Origin: Rostrohypoxylon terebratum
Lineage: Eukaryota; Ascomycota; Sordariomycetes; Xylariales; Hypoxylaceae
Direction of reading: 5' to 3'
Length of the DNA stretch: 64,000 nt
Assembly (NCBI GenBank): GCA_022497145.1
Contig: MU385891.1
Span: 124,001-188,000, forward strand
Part shown: positions 36,622 through 49,200 of the stretch, piece by piece
Numbering within the stretch: position 1 is the stretch's first letter
Layout: each line of letters begins with the position of its first letter
Program-made: the position numbers and the translations under genes
The notes under the pieces: model-generated
Told to the model about the DNA's origin: nothing
What the model saw: the letters and a program-made list of their open reading frames with translations, nothing else
Databases searched by the model: none

Positions 36622-37000
36622 TGTGGTGCTGAGGCTACTTCGTCCTCTATGTCACAGGTGTGGCTAACGATGATTGGTTACCGACTGAATGGTAACGAAT
36701 GATCATGGTACAGACTAGTACGTAGTAGTTCCTAGATCAGCCACTAGGAGCTCGTGGTTGAAGAGGTCAGTGTGCAGCGCCACCGTCCTAGGCGCTAAGC
36801 GCTGTGCTGCTCTTTCCACGGATGATCCACTTTCCCACCCCCGCTTGTACCTTGCTACGCTAGGAACTACCTAGTACCTAGTACCCTTGAGAGGGACCAG
36901 AGGGTAATACATGCTGGACACATGCTGGACATGCTGGATTTTAACCCTCTTTCTTATTCGCACCGTGCTTATGTAGGCTTCTTAAGGTTCATTCAAAGTC

Positions 37001-37030
37001 CCATACGCACCCATACGCACCCATACGCAT
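37001..37030 (+). repeat. Three tandem copies of CCATACGCAC
   Basis: Three head-to-tail 10-base units, the last differing at its final base. An ACTATGTA palindrome half follows at once. Confidence 0.85.
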
Positions 37031-37643
37031 ACTATGTACGTACCGAAAACATGTTTAAAAAATCTGTTTGAGGTGCATGAGTGGACCCCCTTCATCCGTC
37101 TCCTCCGGCTTGCCGTCATTTGATCGATGTCCCGTCGGCATGTCGCAATCTCTCAGCATTTTCCTGCACCGTCGAGCCATCCGCTTCCCCTTTGGGGTCT
37201 TGCGCGACGCTTCGTGCAGAGCCGGTCGAGTCAGACCGCAAAGGCGTCCATCCTAGCAGTCCAGCAGTTCAAGAAGGATCGCGACGCACCGTATAATATA
37301 TCGTCCCGTACGGTCGGGTCGGACAGCACATCGTTCTAGGACCTATCTGCTGCCAGCCCGCCACCTCGAACGCATAATTCGTACAAATAAGTGCCCAGCA
37401 GTGCAGGTGGTCTTCGGCTGTACTATGTAAGCCTGAGCCGGAGGGACTGTTCGCCCATATCTGGAATCTGGATCGTAGGGATCGTATCACCGTGCGTCTG
37501 GGGGTTCATTGGCAGGCAGATAGTCGCCGAGTTGCTATGCGGGACAACCGACAATCACACTCCCGACTTTTCAAGAGACCTAGTCAATTTTCCAAATTGT
37601 GTCAACTCCCAGGGCTACAGGCCTACTACGAAGTACTATTACA

Positions 37644-37662
37644 TACTACATAGTATGTAGTA
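37644..37662. repeat. Perfect 19-base inverted repeat
   Basis: TACTACATAGTATGTAGTA is symmetrical about its central G. Related cores occur at 14433-14447 and near 13350, 26800, 37025 and 46020. Confidence 0.85.
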
Positions 37663-37995
37663 GGTACCATTTGCCATTTGGGGGCTTAGTCTTCATAATT
37701 GCGACCCGAGACCCGACCATATTTTTTTTGTTTTCAAAAAAAAGTACTCGACAGTTTTAGGACCCCAATTCCCCGCCCTAAGTTTTTTTTATTTTCTTGT
37801 TATTATCACGTAATGCGAGATAGGGTCGGGAGTTGCGAATTGCGCATCTGACATACCGCATAGTAGATCTTTTTTTCTAAGTATAGGAATATCTAGATAA
37901 AGTATGTGGAGGAGACGATCCAAAAAATATATATATATTCAATTTATTATACTAGTAGTTACAATTTAGGTATTGTCATTGCCAATTCTATAACG

Positions 37996-38023
37996 TACCT
38001 AGGTCCTAGGTAGGTACCTATCA
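37996..38023. repeat. CCTAGG-based palindromic motif
   Basis: TACCTAGGTCCTAGGTA at 37996-38012 is identical to 1549-1565 and is followed by GGTACCTA. A rearranged relative is at 61999-62027. Confidence 0.8.
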
Positions 38024-38899
38024 ACCAACGCAACAACTCTACATCCATGGAATAGCACATCAGGCTGAAAATTCAGATACTGCTAGGTACCTACATAGTA
38101 AACAGGTAGTTTATCTAGCGGATCTCAGTAGGCGGTATCCCAGGACGATTTTCCCGTTTGTAGATTTGTGGACCTGTGGGACAGTCCGTGGTTCTAATGT
38201 AGTACACGTAATAAAGGTAGGCCAAATTAGTGAGGTTTAGGGGTTCCTTTGATTTGACGAGATCCGTTCAAAATAGGTACTGGCATTATCAATTGCGAGA
38301 ATTGGGTCAAGAACTACCTTAGTTTTTCTGCGGTACTCCCTGAGATACATCCATTTGCAAGATGCCGCGATTGGCCGATTTTATTATTTTAAGGAGACCG
38401 AGGCAGTCGACGGGCTCCACTATAGCTTGCTAAATACCTAGATACAGCAAGTAACACCAAGCAACATCCAGCAGCATGAAAGCATGTCTCCCATTTCATC
38501 GACGATATCCCTGTATTTAACCCGCAATACAAACCTTGTTGCATTATATGGACGTAGTACCTTCCCAGCTAGCGATGCAAATACAGCAATACGTGCATAC
38601 GTGCCAGGTGCATACGGTACAGTGTCCCACTGGCCACTGGGTAGCCAGGGTAGCTTGGCCTAGCTTGGCCGTGTGGGGCACCCAGCCCCATTCAACTCAG
38701 CCCATTTTCAACCTTTTTCCACCCTGGCCTCATCACCCAAGAACCCAAGAACACACTCAGAAACACACATACCCAGAAAACACACCCAAGAATTTCTCAT
38801 ACTACAGTAGAACCCAGAACCCACAATCTACCATCTAATTGACCTGATTCGAAGATCAAATCCTGCTCTACACTAAGGCTCGCACTCCTCCTCCCGTTT

Positions 38900-41532
38900 T
38901 ACCCCGGCCCCGTTTACATCTCCAGAACCAGAACCAAAAAAATAATAATAATAATCACGCCCCATTTATCGTTGATCATTAACAAAAAGTCCAATTGCCT
39001 GCTTAGGCAACTTAGGGTCTTCACCGTCTCGAGATCAAACAGAACAGATTAAAAAAAAAAGAAGACATTTGGGACCCTCAATTCACCCCCCGGCAGATCG
39101 GTGCTCGGCCGAAGAGGAGGTAAGTAACTCCTATTTCCTTCACGGGCCGGTTCCATACGTTCCATACGTTCCATACCCCGAAAGGGATTTGCTTCCTACA
39201 AAGCTCGAAACTCCTGCCTGGAAGTAAAAGAACTCTGGGGCTATGAGCCGCAGCCTATCAAGGGTTTCTAGCGCCATTCGCGATGAGCGTCATGTTTAAA
39301 TTCAAGGAATTGAACACACTAGGCCGCCTCTTGGCCGGCCCGGCAGACTGATTATCTGCCTAATCAATGAAGCTGATACTACAAACCATCGAGGCATCAT
39401 CGGTTTCAAGCGAATGATGGCCTTTGATCAGTCTTCAAATTTCAAAACGGCTGCCTCCTGAGTGGCAACCTTCATCACCTTTATCCTCTTTCTGCAGACA
39501 GTGTCTGTAGTCGCAATTGTTGAGAGATGACCTCCATTCGGGCGTGACTCGGCAGAAACTGTGAATGACTCTTCCTAGTGCTTCGTGCTTCGAACTCTGA
39601 CCTATCCTAACCTTCACATGCCTTTTTTTTTTTTTTACGAGCATCAATACGGCGTGGCGGAAACATGTTCGGAAACGCCTGAGACCCGTACCCTGTCCTT
39701 TCTTTCAATTCTTCAACTGTGTTTCTCGACTTCTCCACCGGCGTGCCATATTCTACTAGTAGTTGCCGCGAAATACGGGCTAAGGGAAATGAGAGAACAA
39801 ACTGGGCAAAATGGTCAATTTACAAACGCGGACGAAGTAAACTTGACTAAGGTTGATATCAACTATGAAGCGATTTCATTCTCGTTGTTTCCCCTATCCA
39901 TATGAATGCCTCCCCTATTAGGGCAAACGCACAGTCCAATTCACGTCTTAGCGGACTGATTAGCGCAGAGAAGAACACTGAAACTCTCATTCGCCTCGCC
40001 CTTTTTTTTTCACCTTCAACTAGCATATACATATCTACGTTAAATGTGAAGTTATTCAGCCGCGAGAGACATAATCTTATGTGTGGATATGCCTGGCTCT
40101 TAGCTTACGGACGATGTAGATCGAAAATTTCGAATTTCCTGTGCTCTCAATTGCGCATACAGAGATCGCATCAGAGAGATCCATCATCTTCATCATCGTG
40201 GCCATTAACATACCACCTGGTCGAAGGAATACCACATACCACATACCTAGACAAGCTTCAAGGTTTCGTCACTCGCAAACTGGGGTTTGTCAGCAACTGT
40301 ATGCGACTCTCCCAATATAGGGATAATTCCTTCCATACACTCTCCATGCCATATCCTTGGGTCTGTCGACCCTGGTCATATCCGCCAGTCCCAATGCAAC
40401 TCTCATGGGTCTACATGTATCTCGTACCTAATTTACATCAGTTACATGCCAGGTACTTCGGATGGGTGTCGACCATCTGGCTATACATCGACACAGTGCC
40501 TCAGTTTACGGTACCTATTAGCCCAGGTTGCTCGCTTATTACTCGATTTCCAGTCAAGATTGACGGGGAATTTCATCCAAAACGTTTGCTTTCATTGCCA
40601 TGCCTGCCCTACAACCCCGTATTTTCTCTCTCCTATGCCATAGTTCCCAAGCTCCCAAGCTCCCATCCCGCCCATTGCCCTTCCAAAACTGCCACATCTG
40701 CCACCCCGCTACTTTTCTCTTCCCAGTCTGGTCACCCTCCCTACGCCTTGATGAGCCCCCGTCCCGTTGCTCTGGTATGGCCTCTGGCCAAGGGTCGATG
40801 CACCCCCCTACTTCTGGCGCTTAATGAACTGTAGTCCGGCGACGGCATCCTTGATGATCCGGTACGCTAGGGTGTCTGCCAATCTACCCATCGAGGAATA
40901 ACTAGTAGTGGTTCTATGTCTTACGGCGGCTATTCATGCGTCTTATTACCCTTGTCTCCGCACTCAGCACTCGGGTCACCCCTATCGTTGGTTAGAACCA
41001 AGCCCCCGTCATAGCTTGTTCTGTCATTTCTCTCTACCTACCCTTGTCCATCTTCGAGGTACATCCCCGACGCAGGTGTGGATAACTCGAGGGTACAATG
41101 TAGCATGTTCCTGTACATCAACTATCAATGTACCTAGTGGAGCTATTCCTACACCTGGGACTCTAAGTCTAGCTTCCAGGAACGCTCGAACGACGTACAT
41201 ATGCCGTCGAGTTCCCACCTCATCATCATTGACCTCCCTGTAAAAGACAAGGCTCTGGCTCTAGTTCTGTCTATAATATCCCTTCGTCTCCTGACATTGC
41301 CTCGCACTTGATCGGGACCCTCTAGGAAAGGCAGATTTTCTATCTCTTAGTTGAAGTGATCTCAACGGTTTCCACGCTTCATACCTTCTGAGGGACATCT
41401 AATGATCCACATATACAAATAAGAGACATCCCACTCCTACAACTGGACCTAGTTCACACGACGAATCTACCACCGTCACCTCCAGACTCTGCAACTACGC
41501 ACTATCTACAATCGCTACTTGTCAGTGTTGAA
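38900..41532 (+). promoter_or_regulatory. Pyrimidine-rich presumed promoter and long 5' leader
   Basis: The + strand is markedly C/T-rich and stop-poor, especially 39900-41500, ending in CT-rich sequence up to the ATG at 41533. A consensus donor (GAGGAG followed by GTAAGTAA, donor at 39120) lies in it and could belong to an intron in a long 5' untranslated region. Long leaders of this kind are known for fungal developmental regulators. A 310-codon frame at 39902-40834 is most likely a by-product of the composition. Extent and function are inference. Confidence 0.4.
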
Positions 41533-43282
41533 ATGGAAGACAGCGTCTACGTTCACCACCCAAGGTCGGACCAAATGTGCCATAGTCTCTCTCGAGATTC
41601 GAGTATGCCCGAAGACCGACGATCTATCCCGTCACCATCTAGCTCTGCGTACACTCACGATATCCCCACATCATACGCCTCGGTATGTCTAAAGCGCCAG
41701 CTTGAACTTTTGCGACGTTGAGAATATATTGACTTATTGGTCGCCCAGATCCCCTCGTTTAACAGTTACCCCGTACCGTATGATTCCTCGCTTCCTACAC
41801 CTGTATCTATTGCTGGATCCCCTTCCATGAATGAACGGACTTCGAAAATGATGCATCCATACAACCAGCATCGGGCGGGCTCTCAGCAGCCCACCCCGCC
41901 AAACACTTCGCGGCCCTGGCCGAATTATCAGATGAACGCTACCGCCACTGATATTCTGGATATGTCTGGCTTAGAGACATCTCACTCCCCTAATCATAAT
42001 CAACTAATCCCGGAACCTCAATACCACCAGTGGGGCCATTATACAGTTTCTAGCACAGAAGCGCCAGAGGATCTACCTCCTCACATGACACACCAGCCGT
42101 CCATGTTCTCAGTAGCACCCACGGAGCTGGTTAGGCCATTATCTATGCACCCCTCGACCACGATGCCCCTTTCTGCGCCGTCGTCGCAAATTCCCATTCT
42201 ACACCATTCGCCGGATCCACGGGACCTACCTCCCTCAGTAACACCGATCGATAACATGCATCATCAATACCCTAATATGATGCATCACCAACCGCAGGTA
42301 ATTCTGAATTATGAACCACCTTATGGCAGGAGAAAGACTGCCAAGACAAGAAACGGACGAACGGGAGGGAGAATCACAAAGAGACAACGAGGCGGAAGCC
42401 GAACTCTTCCAAAGAACGGCGGCGTCGACTACATGGACCCTCAGCTCACCTCTAGTGATGGGGTTCCGACTTCCAAGGCACCGGGTCGACATATCACTTT
42501 AAGGCCAGACGCACCAGAGAAGGACCAGTTTATACTAGCGCTGAGGTGCCAAATGGATAACGACAAAGGCAAAGGTATATGGGAAGAAATTACCAAAAAA
42601 TACGAAGAAAAATACGGGAAAAGAAGGCAAGAGTCGCTCCAGATGAACCTTACGCGCGCTGTATTCAAATACGCAGTATGGCCCAAGGAAGAAGTAAGTA
42701 CATGAAGGACTTAAACTTACTCCTGCATGAGGTAACTAACTAGATCTACAGGACGATGCGCTGAAAAGTGCTGTTGAAGAATTAGATCGACGCCGCTATT
42801 CAGACATCGCTAAGTTGATGAAAGAAAAATATGGGGGCTGCCAAGCCTGGGAGTGGAAAGAGGTTCATATCATGAAGCGTTTGGTGGAGTTAGGCGTCGA
42901 GGAATTCGACCCCGAGGACATTACAAAGAAGCCCCGCCGAAAAACTAGGAAGGTTACGAATAAACGGTCGGGTAAAGATCAGTCCTGGGGCACGCCGGCC
43001 ATGCCTCTATACCCGGAAGATTGTCGGATGATATCCTCTGAGCAGGAGAATTACATATTAGAAAATTATTGTAAGCCGGGCCCCGATTCTCCAGATACAA
43101 ACGCCATGCATGGTGCCATGGAACACCCGAACCCTGTATCCTCAAGGGGAAGTATCGAGAGAGATCCCGGCGAGAGTCGAAGCGAAAGAGTAGCCAAGCA
43201 AGCATGCGAACAACTACTCTCCAAGGGAGGCAATCATGTATATGGTGTTCTTCCCGTGGTCGACAGCCATCCACAGGCTTAA
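41533..43282 (+). CDS. Uncharacterised fungal protein with Myb/SANT-like helical repeats
   Basis: Exons are 41533-41682, 41749-42693 and 42752-43282 (541 residues). Both introns (66 and 58 bases) are phase 0 with GTATGT and GTAAGT donors and CAG acceptors; the second has an AACTAAC branch. The N-terminal 270 residues are Pro/Ser/His/Met-rich and disordered, like a regulator's activation region. A basic stretch (RRKTAKTRNGRTGGRITKRQRGG) resembles a nuclear localisation signal. Residues about 302-420 form the conserved-looking core. They contain two similar helical units, GIWEEITKKYEEKYGKRRQ and YSDIAKLMKEKYGGCQAWEW, each followed by a longer helix, and the exon 2/3 junction falls between them. 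This resembles paired Myb/SANT-like DNA-binding repeats, but I cannot match a named family. A second basic patch (KKPRRKTRKVTNKR) follows. A nuclear DNA-binding role is inference. Confidence 0.8.
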
Positions 43283-46200
43283 AGGGACGATTCGTCTACT
43301 TCTGCTTGGCACTTCATTTTTTCATTATATATATCGGTCTCTTCGGCATCTTCATCAACGCTATTCAAATCGTCACTGTCATGGCTTTACGGTTGCTTAC
43401 ATGTCACTAGAAGATACTTCAGAGTCATAATTTAGCGATTGTTCGGAGTTAGGAAGAGGGATCGTATCACTACAAAGGGACAATTCACACCCATCGCAAG
43501 AGCAAAAAAATGGGATGATGATGTGTGATTTACTAGGCGGGCGGTTTACGAGATGTATTTTTGTCAAGGTCCATATTACGTCTTTTTGTGGAACCTCTTG
43601 GGGGGGGGAACTTGGTGATGGGTGATTCCATCAAGGCTTTGTTGAGATGCATTGTCATGGCACGGTACTTCGTACATATTTCAAATTTCAGCCGGTCTCC
43701 CTTTTGTTTTTAACATCACGGCCGGTCTGTCATTACCTAGTTGCTTTATGTCAAATTCGGTATCTTCACCGTCTTCGTTGTACTTGATCCGCTTGAACGT
43801 GCTAGGCATCGATGATTAGTGGAGGGTGGTAGGTGGCGGGCATCTTTTTTAGAGGCACAGGGATGGGGACTCTAAGCTTGGCTTAATAAGGGGGCAGGCA
43901 TATGAAAACCTGGAGATAGATCCCTGATGAAGGGCAAGGAGTTATTTGTCATGTTTTGCTGTGATATCCAACTACCTCTGATTTTCACGCTACCTAGCTA
44001 AGTATCTTCAATTTGGTTAAGCACTATTGTTGATGTCATAACGCCTTCGCCTACCTATGATAATGGATCTTTTTCATCGAGTTATGACTATGTTACCCAC
44101 TTATTTATAAGGAAGAGCTATCTCATCGTACTGTACTGCCCCTTTTGCTTTGTTTCTTGCCTTAGTTCCTGGTGAAACCGACCATTGTAGATTTACACGC
44201 GAAGCGAGGCACAGGTCGTGTTTTTTCACGGTACGCTGCAAGGGCGGCCAGTAGCTAGTCAGCTAGTATCCAGCCCATCCGCACGGAAGATAGACAAAAA
44301 CAGAAACAGGGAGAAAGAAATGTTTGAGTCGCCGAAAGGAAACCACTTAGAAGCGCGCTGCGCCTGTTTCTAATAATACCCAGGTCTTGTATAGCGTGCG
44401 GTCTATTTTCCTTCTGCCGCCCTTCCACGCCTACGTCTTCAGGTTTAAGAGCGAGACACAGGTACGCTAGTCTTAGGGATGGATATTCGCCGCAAAGCGA
44501 GGTAAACACGAGGATCCGCGATTGTCATTCACTAGAAGAAGGGTCGTTTTACTGCCTCCTGGCATCCTATGGGAATGCTGACACGTGGGTTGGGTCAGAT
44601 TTCTCTCTCTATACACTGCATATGCCTATCCGGGATATGTTCTAGATTAAGGAGTACGGTTCTCCGACACCCCGGGTCGATGTGAAGGCCGAGACATTTG
44701 ACAATTCAACGGTGTTAGACTTACCTGAGTACCCGCCAGGTCGCCATATCGGTGATTACAATTTAGTTTTTCATCCGGGGCACCGGTAACATAGCGTCGT
44801 TGATAGCTAGCTGGTTGACCCTTGGGGAGGTTCAAGCTGCGACGAACCACGTGCGGTTGAAGTCGCGTGTGTGTACCTTGATTATGTGCACATACCATCC
44901 CGCCGCTAGCTAGCAGGAACCAAGAATTTGCATTACGTGTCTGGGGCCATCTGCAATGGCATGATCAAGGATGCCGGCTCGTACGTAAGTTGCCTATACT
45001 GTATCTAGCTCTCACTTTTGGCCCCCACGGAGATAGAAGCCTTAAATGCCGATGAATCCAAGATGGTAGCGTGAAGACGTACGAGGATTGTTCCCCCGGG
45101 TTCATGCTGACAAAGACCCAAGTCAGACATGGCCTCATTGCTGGGATATCACTAATAGTTCTCATGATCGATTTGATATGTTGTAAATAAAAAACCTGGG
45201 ATAAGAGGCGAAGATGGAGATAGGGATGGATGTGCGCGTATCAAAGCCGCGAGGAGTGCGTGTAGGCGCGCAGGTATCTGTTAGCGACACCGCCCCTTCA
45301 TTCACGCAGAGGACGAAGAGGGCGGGCCGACAAATGGGAGCAGAGATGTTCCACCTACCGCAATAACAGCACCCATCCACAACCGGGTTGCCCCCATGGC
45401 TGAGGTGTGATGGCGTCCGACCAGGCGCGCCGTGAACCGCGTCCCCGGGAAATTGGAGTCGCTCCCACTGGCTGGTTAAAAAAGGGTGCGCAAACGAGAG
45501 CTCTAGCGTATATAGCTACCCTAGGTAGATTCCTAGATCCCTCTTATTTTCTCCCGTCTCCGCCATTCTCCTCGCATGAAATAACTTTTGAAATTCTCGA
45601 GCAGTCACATAGAGGACCTTGATATCCGAAATAAAATGATCAAATTATAGGGAATTAGGTAAAAAAAAAACAAGCCTAGAACTGTAAGAGCAATGATACT
45701 AAGACAGAAACCCACTCCAGCTGTCCGTACCCGTCGCTGTAGGTACCCGGGAAGGACGTTGAGAGTGACGTTGAGCTATGAGACAAGGTGTAACGTGACT
45801 GTCATGACACGCACGACTTCTGACTGGGCGAACGGCAGCAAGCGGAGCACGGAAGGGAACAGGGCTGCAGTAATGCAGTGCGCTAGCAAGCTTCGCTATC
45901 AGAGAAAAAAAATATAGGTAGAGCCAAAAAAGCAGAGCCAGACGGCGATCCGACCATGCCCATATTGCCCAAACCCTGAATGTATCCACCCATTAAGCTT
46001 AAGAAACTGTGTGCGCATAGTATATAGGTACAATACATACTTAGTATATACTATGCTGGATATGTAGTCGATGTAGTCAATACCGGACATGGTAATCTCG
46101 CTATCTCTTGCTCTGTCTCTGAACCGGGTCCGCTCTTTTTCTCACTAATTTTGTCTCTTTGCGACCTACATACAAGGCATCTCTTCTAAACCTCTCGTTC

Positions 46201-49200
46201 TCCGTGCGAGGTTGCGGAGATACTACCAAGACGCAGGAGCCGAAGTCCGCGAATGCAGGTGCGGAGGAGACCAAAAAAAGAGAGAGAAATAATAAGGCCA
46301 AATTAGCTGGAAATAGTCACCGAAAGTAGGTAAAAAAAAACAACTACCGATGAAGATTTGTCAGACTCGTGGGCAGATAGCTAACCCGACGGTTTGGAGC
46401 CGAAGGCTTAGAGCTGACGCTGCTGACATGTGCTCCGTTCGTGTGATGTGATAGCGGTCAAGCCGCTGAGTCCCGGAGGAGGGGAACGGTGGGAAAAGAA
46501 GGGTATAATCGGCGTGCGTGCTGCGCTGAGCTTGTGGCTTTTTTGGCCGCTCACTTAGGACCTTAAAGGCTTAGGTAAGACCTCGGAACATATTGGAAGA
46601 TATCACATACGACGTACATAATTGTGAAATGTAAAGTGTAAAATGCGAACCATTTGGCAGCACACATCAGCAAACTACCTAGTTTAGGGCGATGATAGAC
46701 GCATGGGGGTTTTTCTACTATAGTACATACCTAGTGGGTAGGTAGTCTGTAAATCTATCTTGCTCGGATGCCTTGGGATGATTAGGATGCTTTTTTCGAG
46801 ACCGGCACTGAGCCCGCATGAACTAAGATGCTGGACGGATCGTCGAGGCACAGACGTGAAATTGAGCTGTCCAAGTCTTCCAGACCGTTCCTCAAGGGTC
46901 CCCCCAAGGGGGAAGAACCCGGGGTAGGGAGCCACAATTAAAACGATGTCTAGTCATCCCTGAATTACACTTCGGTAACCGAAATCCGCGCGGAGATTTT
47001 TGTTGTTTCGAGAAAAGGTAGACCGTGAAGTTGTCGTTGTACGTATTATACTGTGAACATGGGTGGTTACACTATTTGAAATATTCTGAAATTGAAAGAG
47101 GCACAGTTTAGGCTATTAGTACTTGTCTTCAAAAGCCGGTAAATACCTAGCAAATATCAGTTACCAGATATTATATCTTGAGGGCGTCATCTCGTCTCAA
47201 TATTGTATGCTATTAGGACTTCAAATTTACCGAATTGCCGGTAGAACAATCCTTTTGATTTTTCTCGTCGACAATCGTCGATGGCATTCATCGCACGGAC
47301 AGGACGCTAACATTTACATATTTCCAAGAGGTAGCCCGTCCGGACCGTTTCCTAGCCTTGGCGCTATTAGTTCTAGGATGTGAACAAAAATGCCAGTGCC
47401 AATGCCAATCTGCTCATCATCACCCGGTCCCGGACTCGAGATTATCAATTGAGGGTCCCCTGCTGACGGATATCCATCCGAGATCATAGAGCCATATCGT
47501 GAGCTTCGTGGGTACATCGAGAAAAATGCAAAACATGGTCCCAAGATCCGGGCACTGGAGCGTTGCCTAAAGTTGCCTAAAGTTGTGTAGCCTGAGCGCG
47601 GAAAGCCACATTTTTACGCTAGGTCATCCTCGCCCGCATGAGCTTTCCGTTACCTAGGCCCTAGGGAGTATGGAAGCCTTGGAAGGGCGTGTCCTGGTGA
47701 AGAACTAGGGGAAGAGAGCCTTTTTTATAGAATATTGTACGACGATAAGGTTTAATATAGAACTCGAGAGAGTCTGCAAAATGATAAATCAGTACGGCCC
47801 CGCGACTCCGAGTTACCGTCTCTCCACTAGGTATGTTCACCTTAATATGCAGCAGGGATACTTTTTTTATGAAGCCTAGTGTAGATACTGATGGATCCAT
47901 GATAGCCTTTGTAGTTCCAATTCCACTAGGACTATGGTGAAGGTCACGGCTATGTTTCCCCGTTACCAAGCCAGTACTTACCCAGGTATTATTCAAGTAC
48001 CTAGCATATCCAAGCTACAAGCTACCCTTATGACAAGGCTAATGGCAAGGATCGCACGATGAACTAAACGCTCTGTGGAGTCTATCTGGACGACAGAGTT
48101 CCACATTGTCTCAAGGTAAGTTTGTCATTATGCTGTATAGGTACCACACACATCAACGGCGTAGGCATAGCCTGATGGAGCTTCTCGAACTTGTCGAAGT
48201 TTTTAGAGATTCGCCAAGAAACGAAGGAACAATTCTTGGAAGGCGAATATCGCATTGGCATAGATGATGGTATAGATTGGCCATTGTACCTGTTGCATAG
48301 TCGTATATTCGCCTTCGTACTTTAGAAAAGTGGTAACTTGATATGTCTCATCCCCTAGCAAATTGGCAAAATGCATTCGCTAAAGGTTGACGAATACTGT
48401 AGTAAGGTGAAAAATCCTGCACCGCAGGAATGCGGCTCAGCAACGTAGTACCAGATAGCGAGAGAGTCCAGGCAAGATACTCGGCCGATCCGGTTTTGTC
48501 TTAGTAGTGACCTCGGCGGAGAAGCCCAGAAACCGCTGAGGCCGAATCAAATAGGCCATGAGCGATGGCCACGAGGTCATGATTCATTGAGGAAGCTTTC
48601 GACGTCTCGTGAGTAGGAGCAGATCCTAATATCGAACATCGTGTTGACGAAATCTTGCAGTGGTAACATGCACCAAGAAAACCAGCCCCTTGCGTCGTTC
48701 GATCCAGCACTTTATATTAGCCGCACCTGTCAAGTTAGTTACCAATCGGTTGTGTAGAAGGCTGATACACAAAGTAAGGGAGAGGCACATTGTGTCCCTG
48801 AGGGTCGCACGGCGTTCCTGTTTCAAAAACTGTGCTTCCTGACACATGGATATAATCTTCGCTTAATAACTCAAGTCTCCAGTAGTGCTTCCCTGGATCT
48901 CGTAAATTTCGAATTTACTCTGCCAGCCACCTAGGTAAGATCAGCCACGACGCCTGATTCTACACCTACCTATTTGCTATCGTCTTCGAGTCTAGCGAGC
49001 TTTGTCTCAGCCGCCACAGCAAGCGCAGGATCTAGCTTAGACCCCGAGACACGTGGAAATTGACTTGGACAACGACGGCGCGCTAGCCGCGAGACATTTA
49101 CTTTACTACTACGTAACGAATATGTCTTCAAGCCCGTAGTAAAAGATCTTCGATGGGGAAACATGTCATAATCATGCTAGCTGTACGTGAACAGCGCGGC

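Larger units (their letters stand above)
29052..38899. other. Gene-poor block, about 9.8 kb
   Basis: I find no frame with recognisable protein similarity, no RNA gene and no terminal-repeat element. The longest frames (for example 143 codons at 32707-33138) have overlapping open frames on the other strand and no coding character. Base composition is mixed, with slightly GC-rich islands at about 31.0-31.4 kb and 32.5-33.1 kb that could be gene or transposon remnants. From about 36.5 kb onward, short tandem duplications and palindromes become frequent. Confidence 0.5.

Noticed and set aside
39902..40834. 310-codon ATG-started open frame on the + strand
   Set aside because: The strand is C/T-rich and stop-poor in more than one frame. 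The peptide is rich in Ser, Pro, His, Tyr and Trp without domain-like pattern, so it is probably compositional. Kept only as a possible upstream frame in a leader.
46606..46622. ACATACGAC match to the start of 5S rRNA
   Set aside because: Similarity ends after nine bases and no other 5S element follows.
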